Of a DNA stretch of 64,000 bases, positions 45,201 through 53,105 are shown piece after piece. This stretch comes from PLanc-01 sp035342095. Its GTDB lineage: Bacteria > Planctomycetota > Phycisphaerae > Sedimentisphaerales > Anaerobacaceae. The stretch spans positions 28,168-92,167 of the forward strand of contig DAOQWL010000012.1 in assembly GCA_035342095.1 (NCBI GenBank), written 5' to 3'. The notes below the pieces were generated by a model. The model made no database searches and was not told the origin of the DNA. It was given only the letters and a program-made list of their open reading frames with translations. Position 1 is the stretch's first letter. Each line of letters starts with the position of its first letter. Made by a program: the position numbers and the translations under genes.

Positions 45201-45957
45201 CTTCGTCAGCATCGAGCCGGAAGCCGGACTCCGCGAACTCAGCGACGACGAATGGCAACTGTTCGTCGAGAATGAGAAGTCCAGGGTCCTCCTGGCCGCC
45301 CAACGCGAGACCTCGCTGCCTCGCGTAACGCAGATCGATCCGTTCGTCGGATCGGAGGCCAAGACGCGGGCCATCATCTCCATCGTTCTCTCGCTGGCAG
45401 CCATCGTGGGCTACATCTGGGTCCGGTTCGGCAACCTGCGATTCGGGTTGGCGGCCATCATCGCCCTGTTCCACGATGTTTCGATCGCGCTGGGTGCGAT
45501 TGCCGCCTCGGCCTTCCTCGCTACGACGATCGTCGGCTCCCTCCTGCTGATCGGCGATTTCCGGATCAACAGCACCATGATCGCGGCCGTCCTGACCCTG
45601 CTGGGTTACTCCCTGAACGACACGATCGTCGTGTTCGACCGAATTCGCGAGAACCGGCGCAAGGTGCAGTTGACGCCCCAGTCGGTGACGAACAGCATCA
45701 ACCAGACCATGTCGCGAACCCTGATCACGGGCGTCACAACGATCATGGTCGTGCTGGTGATGTACATCTTCGGCGGTCCCGGCCTGCGAGGCTTCAACTT
45801 CGTGATCTTCCTCGGCCTGGTCGTCGGAACGTATTCCTCGATCGCCATCGCGGCGCCGCTGCTGCTGGTCAATCTTCCGACGGCACAGCAGGACAAGACC
45901 ACGCGGGCGACCAAGATCGAGAACATCGCGACCGAGCCAAAAGTGAAGGCCAAGTAA
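42232..45957 (+). CDS. secDF: Fused SecD-SecF protein export membrane protein
   Basis: This 1241-residue RND-family protein uses the proton gradient to pull preproteins after SecYEG transport. SecD half: an N-terminal helix, GIDLAGGTSLIY, a P1 head and six membrane helices (about 535-700). SecF half: a helix near 710, EFTGGTSVQINL, a second periplasmic domain and the final helix set (about 1050-1220) with SLNDTIVVFDRIREN. An unusual feature is a long coiled-coil-like insertion (about 95-310) within the SecD periplasmic part. A second large insertion lies in the SecF part. Fused SecDF is about 740-850 residues elsewhere, so this is a long form. Confidence 0.95.
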   Translation: MSRNLTPKIILILVLVAVAVLALYPPSKTLKPGIDLAGGTSLIYAIDTEGLGGAEEKGLSQRVITVLRRRIDPANIQNLVWRPLGNTRFEIQMPLASKETQQKKDAYQTALDRLLDKNINPAVVLRVLQLPAEQRTREIAEFAQGDPNRMETLSKLTTLHDERRQLQARRDTLNKELETLGQTLTAAQVNLERVQANRTQWIKLSDEALRKELTDFLGSETQLEPLTSYVKAYRGLTEAFTRLTEQGGLNERYEQARRQLDRLNMSEEQVTSMLDIKGRDKEARIGELKARFADRKDAIDQVVAAYKEYEPYRGRLDDPADLKRMLKGAGILEFRILPTTDRGEPSIAERERYIENLKEKGPKAASDNRYVWIQIENMEEWHVQDSIVGQFGDKYYVLASNQQDETMLHSITTREWKLENSYPTQDSMGRRAIGFTLNIRGGDLFYNITSKNPNRPLAILLDDVAISAPNITAEGGIRQRGIIQGTFTPTEITDMVNKLNAGSLPARLIPQPISEKVIGPSVGADNLTKGIRSGIIGLMLVVAFMLVYYAIGGSIADVALLLNILFTLAIMAAIRATFTLPGIAGLILTIGMSVDANVLIFERIREEQEKGSGLATAIRNGYQRAFSAIFDSNLTTILTAAILYYVASEDVKGFAIVLMLGIGSSLFTAIFVTRVILDVLVSKRIIKDRLAMLRLIRVPNINWMGMRHIFYTVSGILVFGGLILFVARGSSKYDIEFTGGTSVQINLKEGASLTRQNAEDLLMKVAAASGNDDLKAATVYSVGDPIGQAPNGDKIYDEYEITTVAVNKLQTTVTFEPGPRPTVETATADLRKAETELHREVGKIELKASGDKAYVVTTTRINPTMTQSVLAKAFPEAQIGESEIQAVVTDAIRQAFEGQLEVQQNLQPAITATDKITEEIVDTYPELADYIGGVRIETTLKTPAPLAEIDQRLKDLRFRPDTQELVWYPYAVFGPGLKAIAPGQPVSTFTFVSIEPEAGLRELSDDEWQLFVENEKSRVLLAAQRETSLPRVTQIDPFVGSEAKTRAIISIVLSLAAIVGYIWVRFGNLRFGLAAIIALFHDVSIALGAIAASAFLATTIVGSLLLIGDFRINSTMIAAVLTLLGYSLNDTIVVFDRIRENRRKVQLTPQSVTNSINQTMSRTLITGVTTIMVVLVMYIFGGPGLRGFNFVIFLGLVVGTYSSIAIAAPLLLVNLPTAQQDKTTRATKIENIATEPKVKAK

Positions 45958-45978
45958 GTCGTCGGCCGATGACAGGAA

Positions 45979-46503
45979 ATGATGGGCAAGGACTTCAGAG
46001 TGGGTTTGATGACGGGGGTCGTGCTGGCCGTCGTCGCCCTGATCTGGGTGGCGACGCGTCCGAGCCTGAGTCCCCGGGCAAGAATCGCTCCGGCCGGAGC
46101 GGCTCCGTCGGGGGCCAAGACCGTGTCCGACGGTCCTCTACCGTGGGAGAACCCCGACGTCGCGGAGGCAACTGCGCCGGTGATTGCCGGTCCTTCAGGG
46201 CCCTCGACTCCTCAGGAGACTCCTGACCGCCAGGAACGCCCAGAGATCCAACAATTCGCGGCAACGAAGCCGCCGGAGGCCACCCCTCCGGCGGTTTCGC
46301 CCGACCTGACGATCCACGAGATGAACGAACCCATCAAGACGACCCGGTTCCATATCGTCCGCAGGGGTGAGACGCTGTCGTCGGTCGCCCGGCAGTACTA
46401 CGGCTCGCCCGACAAGTGGCGCAAGATCGTCACCGCCAATCAGAAGGCCATCAAGGACCCCAACAGGATCGCGTTGGGAACCAAATTGGTCATTCCGGAG
46501 TGA
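45979..46503 (+). CDS. Membrane-anchored LysM protein
   Basis: This 174-residue protein has one N-terminal membrane helix (about 8-25) and a Pro/Ala-rich linker (about 30-115). One C-terminal LysM domain follows (about 122-173; HIVRRGETLSSVARQYYG ... GTKLVIPE). LysM binds GlcNAc-containing glycans, so the protein probably tethers the inner membrane to peptidoglycan. It starts 21 nt after secDF and is likely the last gene of that operon. ATG 45979 or 45982 may be used. Confidence 0.85.
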   Translation: MMGKDFRVGLMTGVVLAVVALIWVATRPSLSPRARIAPAGAAPSGAKTVSDGPLPWENPDVAEATAPVIAGPSGPSTPQETPDRQERPEIQQFAATKPPEATPPAVSPDLTIHEMNEPIKTTRFHIVRRGETLSSVARQYYGSPDKWRKIVTANQKAIKDPNRIALGTKLVIPE

Positions 46504-46549
46504 TCCGACCTGCGAGGCGACCTCAGACACGCGCCCTTCCAAAGCAGCA

Positions 46550-47296
46550 TCAGGCGTTCCGCCCCGCCGCATCTCGATCCACCAGCCAGGTGACCCGATC
46601 AAGAACCGGCCAGAGCACGTGAATCGGGTATCGTCTCTCGTCTGGATCGGCGGCAACCGCCAATTCGAAGGTCTCCGCCTTTTCTTGCCCCGAAATGAGG
46701 ACGACCAGTCGCCGGGCAGCCTGTAGAACCAGCCGCGTCAGCGTGATCCGGTCGATCTTCACGTCGCCCCCGGCACGCACCACGCCAGCCAGACCGTCTG
46801 CGCCGCACCACACCCGTGAATTCGGGAACAACGAGGCGGTGTGCCCGTCACGCCCCATGCCCAGCACGATCAGATCGAACTGAGGCATCTCGCCCTCTTG
46901 CAGGCCAAAGACCACCCGTATCGTCCTCTCGTAGGCGACAGCGGCATCTCGCGGGTCCTCGTACTCGGTGGGAACGCGGTGTACGTTCGTCTCGGGGATC
47001 TTGACTCGGCCCAGGAGGTTCTCCACGACAAGCCGGTAGTTGCTGGCCGTAGAATCAGGCGGGACATAACGCTCATCCACCCAGAACACGTGGATCGGGT
47101 CCCAGGCAAGGGTCTGTGCCCGCGGCTCGCTCGCCAACTGTCGGAGGAACAACTCCGGCGTCCGCCCGCCGGACAGCGCGGTTCGGAACACGCCGCGAGA
47201 GCAGATCGCCTGCTCCGCTGCGGAGAGGAACAACCGCGTCATCCGTCGGGCGAGATCCTGCGCGTCATCGGCGATTTCGAGCTGCAAGTCTCGCAT
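46550..47296 (-). CDS. pgl: 6-phosphogluconolactonase
   Basis: This 248-residue cytoplasmic enzyme hydrolyses 6-phosphogluconolactone in the oxidative pentose phosphate pathway. Motifs: TALSGGRTP, VFWVDERYVPP and LGMGRDGHTASLFP, all typical of the SOL/DevB type. The gene starts 3 nt after the stop of the tolC-like gene, so it is translated from the same mRNA. That pairing is unusual because no zwf or gnd gene is nearby. Confidence 0.93.
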   Translation of the reverse strand: MRDLQLEIADDAQDLARRMTRLFLSAAEQAICSRGVFRTALSGGRTPELFLRQLASEPRAQTLAWDPIHVFWVDERYVPPDSTASNYRLVVENLLGRVKIPETNVHRVPTEYEDPRDAAVAYERTIRVVFGLQEGEMPQFDLIVLGMGRDGHTASLFPNSRVWCGADGLAGVVRAGGDVKIDRITLTRLVLQAARRLVVLISGQEKAETFELAVAADPDERRYPIHVLWPVLDRVTWLVDRDAAGRNA

Positions 47297-47299
47297 ATT

Positions 47300-48763
47300 C
47301 TACTTCTGCTCGACTTGGGCCGACGCCTCGGTGCTCGCCCCACCCGCCTGGCCTGGACCGACGAGAGTGCCCATGGCCCGTTGCACCGCCAGCTTGGCCG
47401 CCACATGGCGGTGGATAGCCTCATAGTAATTCACGCGGGCCGTCGTGAGGGCCGCCTGGGCATCGATCATCTCGACCTGCGTGTTGATGCCTTGTTCGTA
47501 TCCCACCTCGGCCAGACGCAGGCCTTCAGTCGCCCGCTTGAAGTTCATCTGTTGCGACCGCACGAATTCCTCGGCGTTCTCCATGCTCAGCAAGGCCTGT
47601 GTCAGCTCGTACAGGGCGGTCTCCTCGATATCCACCAGGCCCAGCTCCGCCTGTCGCAGCTTGGCCTTCTCCTGGATGATCTGGCCCTCGCGCTGGAACC
47701 CGTCGAAGAGCGGCCAAGCGGCCTGCACGCCCGCCACCCAGGTGTCACCCCATTCAATCGTAGGACTGGCGAAACTCTTCGGATCGGGCTTGGCCCACGT
47801 GTTGGTGAAATAGGCGCCAACGGTCGGCAAGTACCGGCTGCGGGCGATCCGCAGTTGTTCCCGCTGCTGGCGGATCTGGATCTCCTGGCTGTACAGGTCG
47901 GGACGATGCGTGAACGCCGTCTCGACCGCCTGCTCCGTCGACACCGTCATCGGCACGAAGGCAAACTCGTCGGAGAGGACGAAGTCGCTGTTTTGCGAAA
48001 TCCCCATGACCTTGATCAGATTGGCCCGGGAGATGATGATGGCGTTCTTGCTCCGCAGCAGGTCGGCCTCGAAATTCGACAGCTCGACCTGGGCCCGCAG
48101 GACGTCGAAATCGGAGGCGACGCCGCCGGCCCGACGCTTCTCGACATTCTCCAGGTGGGCTTTCGACGAACGAACCGCGTCCATACTGATCTCGACCAGG
48201 TGCTGACTGAGCAACAGGTTGTAATAGGCCGTCTCCGCCGCGTAGACCACGTCCTGGGTCGCGGCGAGAATCGTCTGGTCCGCCAGCAGGGACAACAGCT
48301 TCGCGGCACGGACCCGCGCGGTGATGGCGCCGCCCGCAAAGAGTGGCTGGCTGACGGTCAAGCCCACGGAATAGTTATCCACATCGCCCAAATGCAGCGT
48401 CTCCGTGCCCACTTCGAAGGAGGATACCTCGTCGAGCCGCTGGTATTCCGCGGAGAGCGACAAGCTCGGTAGATACGCCGAATGGGCCCCCACGTTGGCG
48501 CCGCGTGCGGACTCTCGCTCTTCCATCGCCTGGCGCAACATCTTGTTGTTGGCCAGCGTCAGCTTGACGCTGTCGAGGAGGCTCAGCTTGCCGCTGATGA
48601 GAGGCTGCTGCTCATCCTGGCCGGTTTGGCGACTCTTCCACTGGCGGTATGCAGCCGCCCTGGCCTGTCGAACCTCCCGCGCCATCTGCCTGCGGTCCCC
48701 ACAGCCCGCCAAGAACACCAATCCAATGCTGATGACCACGAGACAACGGACCATCGCTCCCAT
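47300..48763 (-). CDS. TolC-family outer-membrane efflux lipoprotein
   Basis: This 487-residue protein has a lipoprotein signal (VFLAGC) and two outer-membrane efflux (OEP) repeats: long helices with Ala/Gln/Glu patterns and short beta segments (for example GLTVSQPLFAGGAI and GVQAAWPLFDGF). It forms the outer-membrane channel of tripartite pumps. No periplasmic adaptor or inner-membrane pump gene lies beside it. It is the second gene of a tetR-tolC-pgl operon, 35 nt after tetR. Start ATG 48763 gives the signal peptide; the longer frame from 49123 overlaps tetR and is rejected. Confidence 0.9.
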   Translation of the reverse strand: MGAMVRCLVVISIGLVFLAGCGDRRQMAREVRQARAAAYRQWKSRQTGQDEQQPLISGKLSLLDSVKLTLANNKMLRQAMEERESARGANVGAHSAYLPSLSLSAEYQRLDEVSSFEVGTETLHLGDVDNYSVGLTVSQPLFAGGAITARVRAAKLLSLLADQTILAATQDVVYAAETAYYNLLLSQHLVEISMDAVRSSKAHLENVEKRRAGGVASDFDVLRAQVELSNFEADLLRSKNAIIISRANLIKVMGISQNSDFVLSDEFAFVPMTVSTEQAVETAFTHRPDLYSQEIQIRQQREQLRIARSRYLPTVGAYFTNTWAKPDPKSFASPTIEWGDTWVAGVQAAWPLFDGFQREGQIIQEKAKLRQAELGLVDIEETALYELTQALLSMENAEEFVRSQQMNFKRATEGLRLAEVGYEQGINTQVEMIDAQAALTTARVNYYEAIHRHVAAKLAVQRAMGTLVGPGQAGGASTEASAQVEQK

Positions 48764-48798
48764 CGCATTCCTACCTTCCGTCAGTGCAAAGCTCGTTA

Positions 48799-49467
48799 TC
48801 AGTCCCCATTCTCGCTCGCGTACGCGCGGATGCCGGCCGCGGAGAACCGCACAATGTGATCCACCAAGTCCTCGATATTCACCTGGAACAGCCCCGGAAG
48901 GCCGCTCTCCTCGAACATCTCCTTGGCACACACGGCGTGTACCAACTGCCCGGCGAGCAGCAGGATCAGTACATTGGCGTCGGCTTCGTTCAGCCCAGGG
49001 CAGATCTCCATCAGGGCCTTGCTCATCGCCGACACCACCGGGATGACCATCTCCGCCAGGAACAGGTTTCGCGGGAGCCGAGGGTCGATCATCTCCCGGG
49101 CCATCAGTTTGATGAATCGACACTGGCGGCCCCCTTCAATCAGGGGTTCAAGGAACGAGACCGCATGGGCTCTGAGCAGTCCTTCGAGTCCAGGCTGGCC
49201 GGCGGACATGACCTTCTCAATACTGGCGAGCCGGAGGTCACGTATCTTGGCTAGGCGACGACGCCAGATTTCCACATACAGGTTCTCTTTGCCGCCGAAG
49301 TAGTAGTTGACGGACGCCACGTTGCAGTCGGCCGCAGCAGCGATATCGCGGACGCTCGTCTCATTGAATCCCCGCCAGCAGAAGAGATCCTCCGCGGCGT
49401 CGATCAGTCGGTCCTGTACTCCTCGTCCGCCGCCGTCACCATGACTGTCCTGATGCTCAGATCCCAT
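48799..49467 (-). CDS. TetR-family regulator
   Basis: This 222-residue repressor has an N-terminal HTH (TSVRDIAAAADCNVASVNYYFGGKENLY) and a C-terminal helical ligand domain of the CecR/DUF1956-like kind. Start ATG 49467 follows GGAG by 9 nt. It is the first gene of the operon with the tolC-like gene and pgl. Two similar palindromes cover its promoter, so it probably represses its own operon and releases on binding a toxic compound. Confidence 0.92.
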   Translation of the reverse strand: MGSEHQDSHGDGGGRGVQDRLIDAAEDLFCWRGFNETSVRDIAAAADCNVASVNYYFGGKENLYVEIWRRRLAKIRDLRLASIEKVMSAGQPGLEGLLRAHAVSFLEPLIEGGRQCRFIKLMAREMIDPRLPRNLFLAEMVIPVVSAMSKALMEICPGLNEADANVLILLLAGQLVHAVCAKEMFEESGLPGLFQVNIEDLVDHIVRFSAAGIRAYASENGD

Positions 49468-49480
49468 GGTACCCATCTCC

Positions 49481-49528
49481 AAACAAGCGTTTCATACACC
49501 CATTTTAAACAAATGTTTAAGATGTCAA
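49481..49528 (-). promoter_or_regulatory. tetR promoter with two operator palindromes
   Basis: Minus-strand TTGACA (49528-49523) and TAAAAT (49507-49502) are 15 nt apart. TTAAACAAATGTTTAA (49505-49520) sits in this spacer. A related palindrome AAACAAGCGTTT lies at 49481-49492, with centres 26 bp apart. The arrangement suits autorepression. Confidence 0.6.
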
Positions 49529-49733
49529 CAGGCTTTCTTCGGATTCCCACGGCGATCGCAGGCAAACGCACGCAAGTCTCTAGCATACAACGAATTAGAG
49601 CGGAAGGCATTTTCTCGAAGCGGCGGGATTCGGCTTCACGCAAGCTCAGACGACCCTATGGACCGCAGGATGGAGCCTCGGAGGCTCGCGCCACAGGAGT
49701 CGCGGCAGATTCCCGAAATTCTGCGAAAAACGG

Positions 49734-49763
49734 TTGACAGGGTGGGGTAGGACCCACTATAGT
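49734..49763 (+). promoter_or_regulatory. Promoter of tRNA-Asp
   Basis: TTGACA (49734) and TATAGT (49758) with an 18-nt spacer, just upstream of the tRNA. Confidence 0.7.
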
Positions 49764-49781
49764 AGCGTTTTTATAGCGTTC

Positions 49782-49855
49782 GGGGCCGTAGCTCAATTGG
49801 TTAGAGCATCGGACTGTCGATCCGAAGGTTGAGGGTTCGAGACCCTTCGGCCTCG
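49782..49855 (+). tRNA. tRNA-Asp (anticodon GTC)
   Basis: The gene begins GGGGCCGTAGCTCAA and ends CGGCCTC plus discriminator G. The anticodon loop is CTGTCGA. Acceptor, D, anticodon and T stems all pair. An integrase pseudogene reads antisense into its 3' half, so it is the attachment site of an integrative element. Confidence 0.97.
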
Positions 49856-50816
49856 TTCCGTAAGTTGAGGGCCAGCAAGCACTTGTGTTTGTTGGCCTTC
49901 TTCGTTTCCGGGCGGAATCAGGGGCGCGCGCCAAGCGCGCGCCAAAACCTGGCCCACGGCGGCGTCGCTCGCCTGCCGGGCACGATCCACCAAATCATCC
50001 GCAACGGCCAGGTAGAACCGGTGGGTCGTCTCGAATTTCGAGTGCCCGGCCAGCCGCCGCACTTTTGCTCCGCCCTTCACATTTGACCCGCCAGAGCCAA
50101 GTCTCGGCGGAATTCGCCTTCGGCTGGACCTCGACAAGAGCGGCGTCAAAGTCGATGTCGCCCCAGACGAGATTGAGCATCTCGCTCTTTCGCATGCCGG
50201 TAACGAGACCGAAGGCAATGAGCAGATCCCATTGCACGACCCAGCGGTCGCGTACTTCGAGCGATGCTCGCAACAAGCGGTCGCACTCATCGCGGCTGTA
50301 GACCCTCACCTTCTTTTTCGGCGTCTTCGGCTGCCGGATGCGTGCCAAAGGGTTCCGGTCAAGCTGCCCACGGTCAACAGCCAACTGGAAGAAACGCTTG
50401 AGGTGCCGAATCTTCTTGGCCACGGTGCCCGCGCTGTCGCCAGCATCGAGTCGGGCCTGTAGGAACCGCTCGGCATGCTTGTGGGCGATGCTCTGGTAGT
50501 CGAGATCGCCCACGACCTGGACGAAATCCGTCATGGCAGCCGCGTACTCCTCGCGGGTACTCTCGCGGATCTGATCGCCAGTGCGAGTCAGGCTGTCGTC
50601 GGTGAAGTCGGTCAACTTCATGGATTGCGGCTGTACAAACCCCATGCGCAGTTCGCGTTCCTTCTGGGCTCTTTCGAGTTCAGCCTTGCGGCTGTCCGCA
50701 TGCCCCAGGGAAATCCGGTGTCGGAGACCATTCTCGTCAACGTAGTCGAGCATATAAACAAACTCTGTGCCGTCGCGTGACGGCCGTGTTCTGAGCCTTA
50801 CCAGCTTCTTGGGCAT
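49793..50816 (-). pseudogene. Tyrosine-recombinase integrase with internal deletion and frameshift
   Basis: The N-terminal part (246 residues from 50816) has a SAM-like core-binding domain and the first catalytic Arg in LVTGMRKSEMLNLVWG, with VEVQPK containing the beta-strand Lys. After about 50078 the frame changes. In the second frame the C-terminal motif LAGHSKFETTHRFYLAVADD and the tail continue to a stop at 49793 inside tRNA-Asp. The segment with the HxLR box, estimated at 70-90 residues, is missing. It is therefore inactive. The reading of its C-terminus through the tRNA shows that the element integrated there. Confidence 0.85.
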
Positions 50817-50906
50817 ATCGTCATGCCTCCTTTCTGTTAGGCCTTAGCTGGTAAGACCGGTCCGCCTCTATGATACGGCGGACCCTCCGCGATGTGGATC
50901 GAAAAA

Positions 50907-51197
50907 TCATCGTCGCTCCTTCTCGACCTTGTCGAGTATCCACTGCCGGACTGCCTCGTACGGGTACAGGGGCGTTTTGCAGATATGGATGCACGGTAGA
51001 CCGTGCATTCTCTTGAGGTTCTCGATGACGTTGTGGGGACAGGCGGCTCCGCTCACTTCTGGGATTCGCAGCAGTGCGATCAACTCGTCCTCGGTAAGCA
51101 GGAGAGGATAAGCGGGCAGGCTGGGGTGGGGCGACGGCTTGGCCATCTGGACCACAGTGCAGTCGGCTTGGCGATCATGATCTGCCAACCCGTTCAT
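50907..51197 (-). CDS. Small HTH protein (excisionase-like)
   Basis: This 96-residue protein has a helix-turn-helix-like C-terminal half (LLTEDELIALLRIPEV ... YPYEAVRQWILDKVE). It resembles MerR/AlpA-type DNA-binding excisionase proteins that sit beside integrases. GGAGG is 7 nt before the ATG. Position between integrase and cargo supports a role in excision or element control, but the long N-terminal tail is unusual. Confidence 0.6.
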   Translation of the reverse strand: MNGLADHDRQADCTVVQMAKPSPHPSLPAYPLLLTEDELIALLRIPEVSGAACPHNVIENLKRMHGLPCIHICKTPLYPYEAVRQWILDKVEKERR

Positions 51198-51237
51198 TTG
51201 TTGTCCTCCAGTTCTTGCTGACTGTCCGGTCGGTCGG

Positions 51238-51771
51238 TCAGTTCACCGAACCGTGCTGAATGCCCCCGATGTGGCGATCCCAAGCGTCATTGGTATGCAC
51301 AATGCTCCCCTGGGAGCGTTGCTGCCCGGGAGCAATCATTTTCACTGCCTCTTCCGGAGACAGACCATCGATAATTACTGCCTTCATGGCGGGGAACCAT
51401 CGCTTGATCTCCCACCAGTTGGAAGCGAGCACGTGGTAGAAGAGGTCCGGCTGGCACCGGGCTTTGCCGAGAATGAGGCTCGTCTTGCAGACTATCAGTC
51501 CGCTGCGGAAGCCGACGCGAAGACTACCCTGCAGGATGTGCTGATTGGCGCGTGTGACGAATTCAGCCATGTGCATCAGCTTGTCCTGAGGTGCCCGCAA
51601 CGGTGGGGCCGTCTGGATCAAGATGACGCGGTCTTCCTCGTTCACCTGAAGATCCCCGTAGAAAGGGCCCTGCGGATCGGGGAAACCAAGCAAGAACGTA
51701 CCAGTGGCATCTGGGCAAACTGGGATCTTCTTTTGCTTCAAGAGTCTGCGGACCGTTGCGATCAAGCTCAT
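51238..51771 (-). CDS. YbjN-like protein
   Basis: This 177-residue cytoplasmic protein has the alpha/beta pattern of the YbjN / type III chaperone-like fold: VNEEDRVILIQTAPP, then a helix, RVGFRSGLIVCKTSL, and NWWEIKRWFPAMKAVIIDGL. These proteins usually bind partner proteins. Its place in the island suggests cargo. Start ATG 51771 has AAAGGA 7 nt upstream; the longer frame to 51966 lacks family-like sequence. Confidence 0.6.
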   Translation of the reverse strand: MSLIATVRRLLKQKKIPVCPDATGTFLLGFPDPQGPFYGDLQVNEEDRVILIQTAPPLRAPQDKLMHMAEFVTRANQHILQGSLRVGFRSGLIVCKTSLILGKARCQPDLFYHVLASNWWEIKRWFPAMKAVIIDGLSPEEAVKMIAPGQQRSQGSIVHTNDAWDRHIGGIQHGSVN

Positions 51772-52250
51772 CGGATGTTCCTTTCGCTGGAAGTATCGGT
51801 GGATTTCGGCAGGCACACGATCAATCACGTGAGGGGGTGTGTTCCAGTCGGGTGTTGCGCTGGAATAGAGGACAGCAAGCGAACGCGGCGCGTGGTCGCG
51901 GTTCTCGGCCCGCCCAGCTTCGGTGCTGGGTTGTGGCCAAAACGCCATGTGTCTTCTCTTCTGCACGGTCCCATTTTCTCACGACCCCTTATGGCGATTC
52001 GACTGCATGTAGGCGCACAGAACGAGCAAGTTGGGGGCGATGTGAAGGGCAGAAGAAGTCATGGGGCCGGGTGAAGTGACTAAGGGCTGGATTCGCGCTA
52101 TCCTGGGGCTGGTGAAACGGTGTTTCACTGCCGTCGGGACGCGAACATGTGGACCGGCGTCATCAATGCGGGCTCCAGCACCCGGCAAACCCGGCCTCAC
52201 CAGCCGGGCTAAGGGGGCGGTCTCATCAACCGCCACGTTGGAGGCACGTA
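51772..52250. other. Non-coding stretch leading into intron domain V
   Basis: No gene is visible. From 52060 it contains several perfect stems on the plus strand: GTGAAAC/GTTTCAC (52112-52128), CCCGGC/GCCGGG (52181-52208) and GGCGGT/ACCGCC (52216-52234). These could be remnants of intron domains II-IV. Confidence 0.45.
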
Positions 52251-52341
52251 GAGCCGGATGCGTCGAGAGACGCTCGTCCGGTTCGAGGGAGGCTGCTGTA
52301 AGTAAAGCTCACCAAGAGTCAATCTACAGCTTCTATCCCAT
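52251..52341 (+). ncRNA. Group II intron domains V and VI
   Basis: Bases 52251-52284 form a 34-nt domain V: GAGCCGGA pairs with TCCGGTTC, including the AGC triad with its G-U pair. The 2-nt CG bulge precedes the distal strand, and a GCGTC/GACGC stem is capped by GAGA. Domain VI follows (GCTGTA pairs with TACAGC; GGG with CCC) and contains an unpaired A in CTATCCCAT about 7 nt from a likely 3' end near 52341. No reverse transcriptase is encoded nearby. Confidence 0.75.
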
Positions 52342-53105
52342 GAGGCGGGTGGAAGGCGGGCGACCGGGACAGACTGGGCCGCAGGCCCAGCCGTGGTGCT
52401 CAAAGGGGTGAGGCCGATTGCCTCGGCTAATCCCTCCGGGGGGTTCGGGACGAACGTTCGTTCGGCTCGTTCAACCTTGGCCGTCGTGGGGAGCCTGCAC
52501 GCGGCGACGCGTGCAACCGGGCCGATGACAAGGCTCGGCGCTCGGCTGAAAAGGCCAGCGGCGAATAGCTCAACCATGAAAGGGGCGTAAGGCCCTTGGC
52601 GGTAAGCAGAAGCGGAGACGGTGCCAAACCGCGTTAGAAAGACCGTTCCTGATGGGTAAGGGGGAGCTTCTAGATTCTGCCCCCAGAAATCGCTCAGGAG
52701 CCCTGAGCGGAGACTATGCCGGGGCGGGAGCCCTGGACATACGGGAACTGGTCAAGCGACGTGACCGCTTATGCGAAGAGTCCCACTAACCGGGGAAGGA
52801 CTGAGGCGGCCGGAGTGATGTCCGGTGCCTGTCGGGTCAGACAGGTGCTTCAAATGCCTCAGCCTGGGAGAGTGCTGCAAGTAGGAGTCCCCGCAAGGGG
52901 AGCGTGTCCCTGGCTGGCAGTCATGGGCCGTTCGAGTGCTGACGGGTGGTGCCGGGCACATATCGACCACGAAAGCAGTGACGTGCATTTCCCCGCATTG
53001 ATGATGCTGTCGGCCGGTTTCCTGGGGAACAGGGAGCAGGTCGGCATCCCGTGAAGGGAGCTACATGGTCAGAGCAGACCGGTCTGGAAGGTCGGTCTGC
53101 TCTGG
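52342..53105 (+). ncRNA. Large structured RNA region, possibly intron domain I-like
   Basis: A series of stable plus-strand hairpins: CTGGGCC/GGCCCAG (52374-52390); GAGGC/GCCTC (52410-52424); TGCACGCG/CGCGTGCA with GCGA loop (52496-52515); CGCTCAGG/CCTGAGCG (about 52691). An outer CTGAGGC/GCCTCAG helix (52801-52862) encloses CCGGA/TCCGG and CCTGTC/GACAGG. Further on are TCCCC/GGGGA with GCAA loop (52888-52901) and an 11-bp stem (53071-53103). GNRA loops and junctions suggest a folded ribozyme-type RNA, but I cannot assign domains or ends. Confidence 0.5.

Larger units (their letters stand above)
49811..51771. mobile_element. Remnant of a tRNA-Asp-integrated island
   Basis: It consists of the tRNA 3' half (left attachment site), an integrase remnant, a HTH gene and a YbjN-like gene, all on the minus strand. 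I did not find a repeat of the tRNA 3' end further along the window, so the right border is unknown. It may extend past the intron-like region to 54.2 kb or beyond 64 kb. Confidence 0.55.

Noticed and set aside
46841..48472. A 543-codon plus-strand frame opposite tolC and pgl
   Set aside because: Antisense to two well-supported genes; composition typical of a shadow frame.
53071..53103. Strong 11-bp hairpin as transcription terminator
   Set aside because: No T-run follows, and it lies in a run of other RNA stems.
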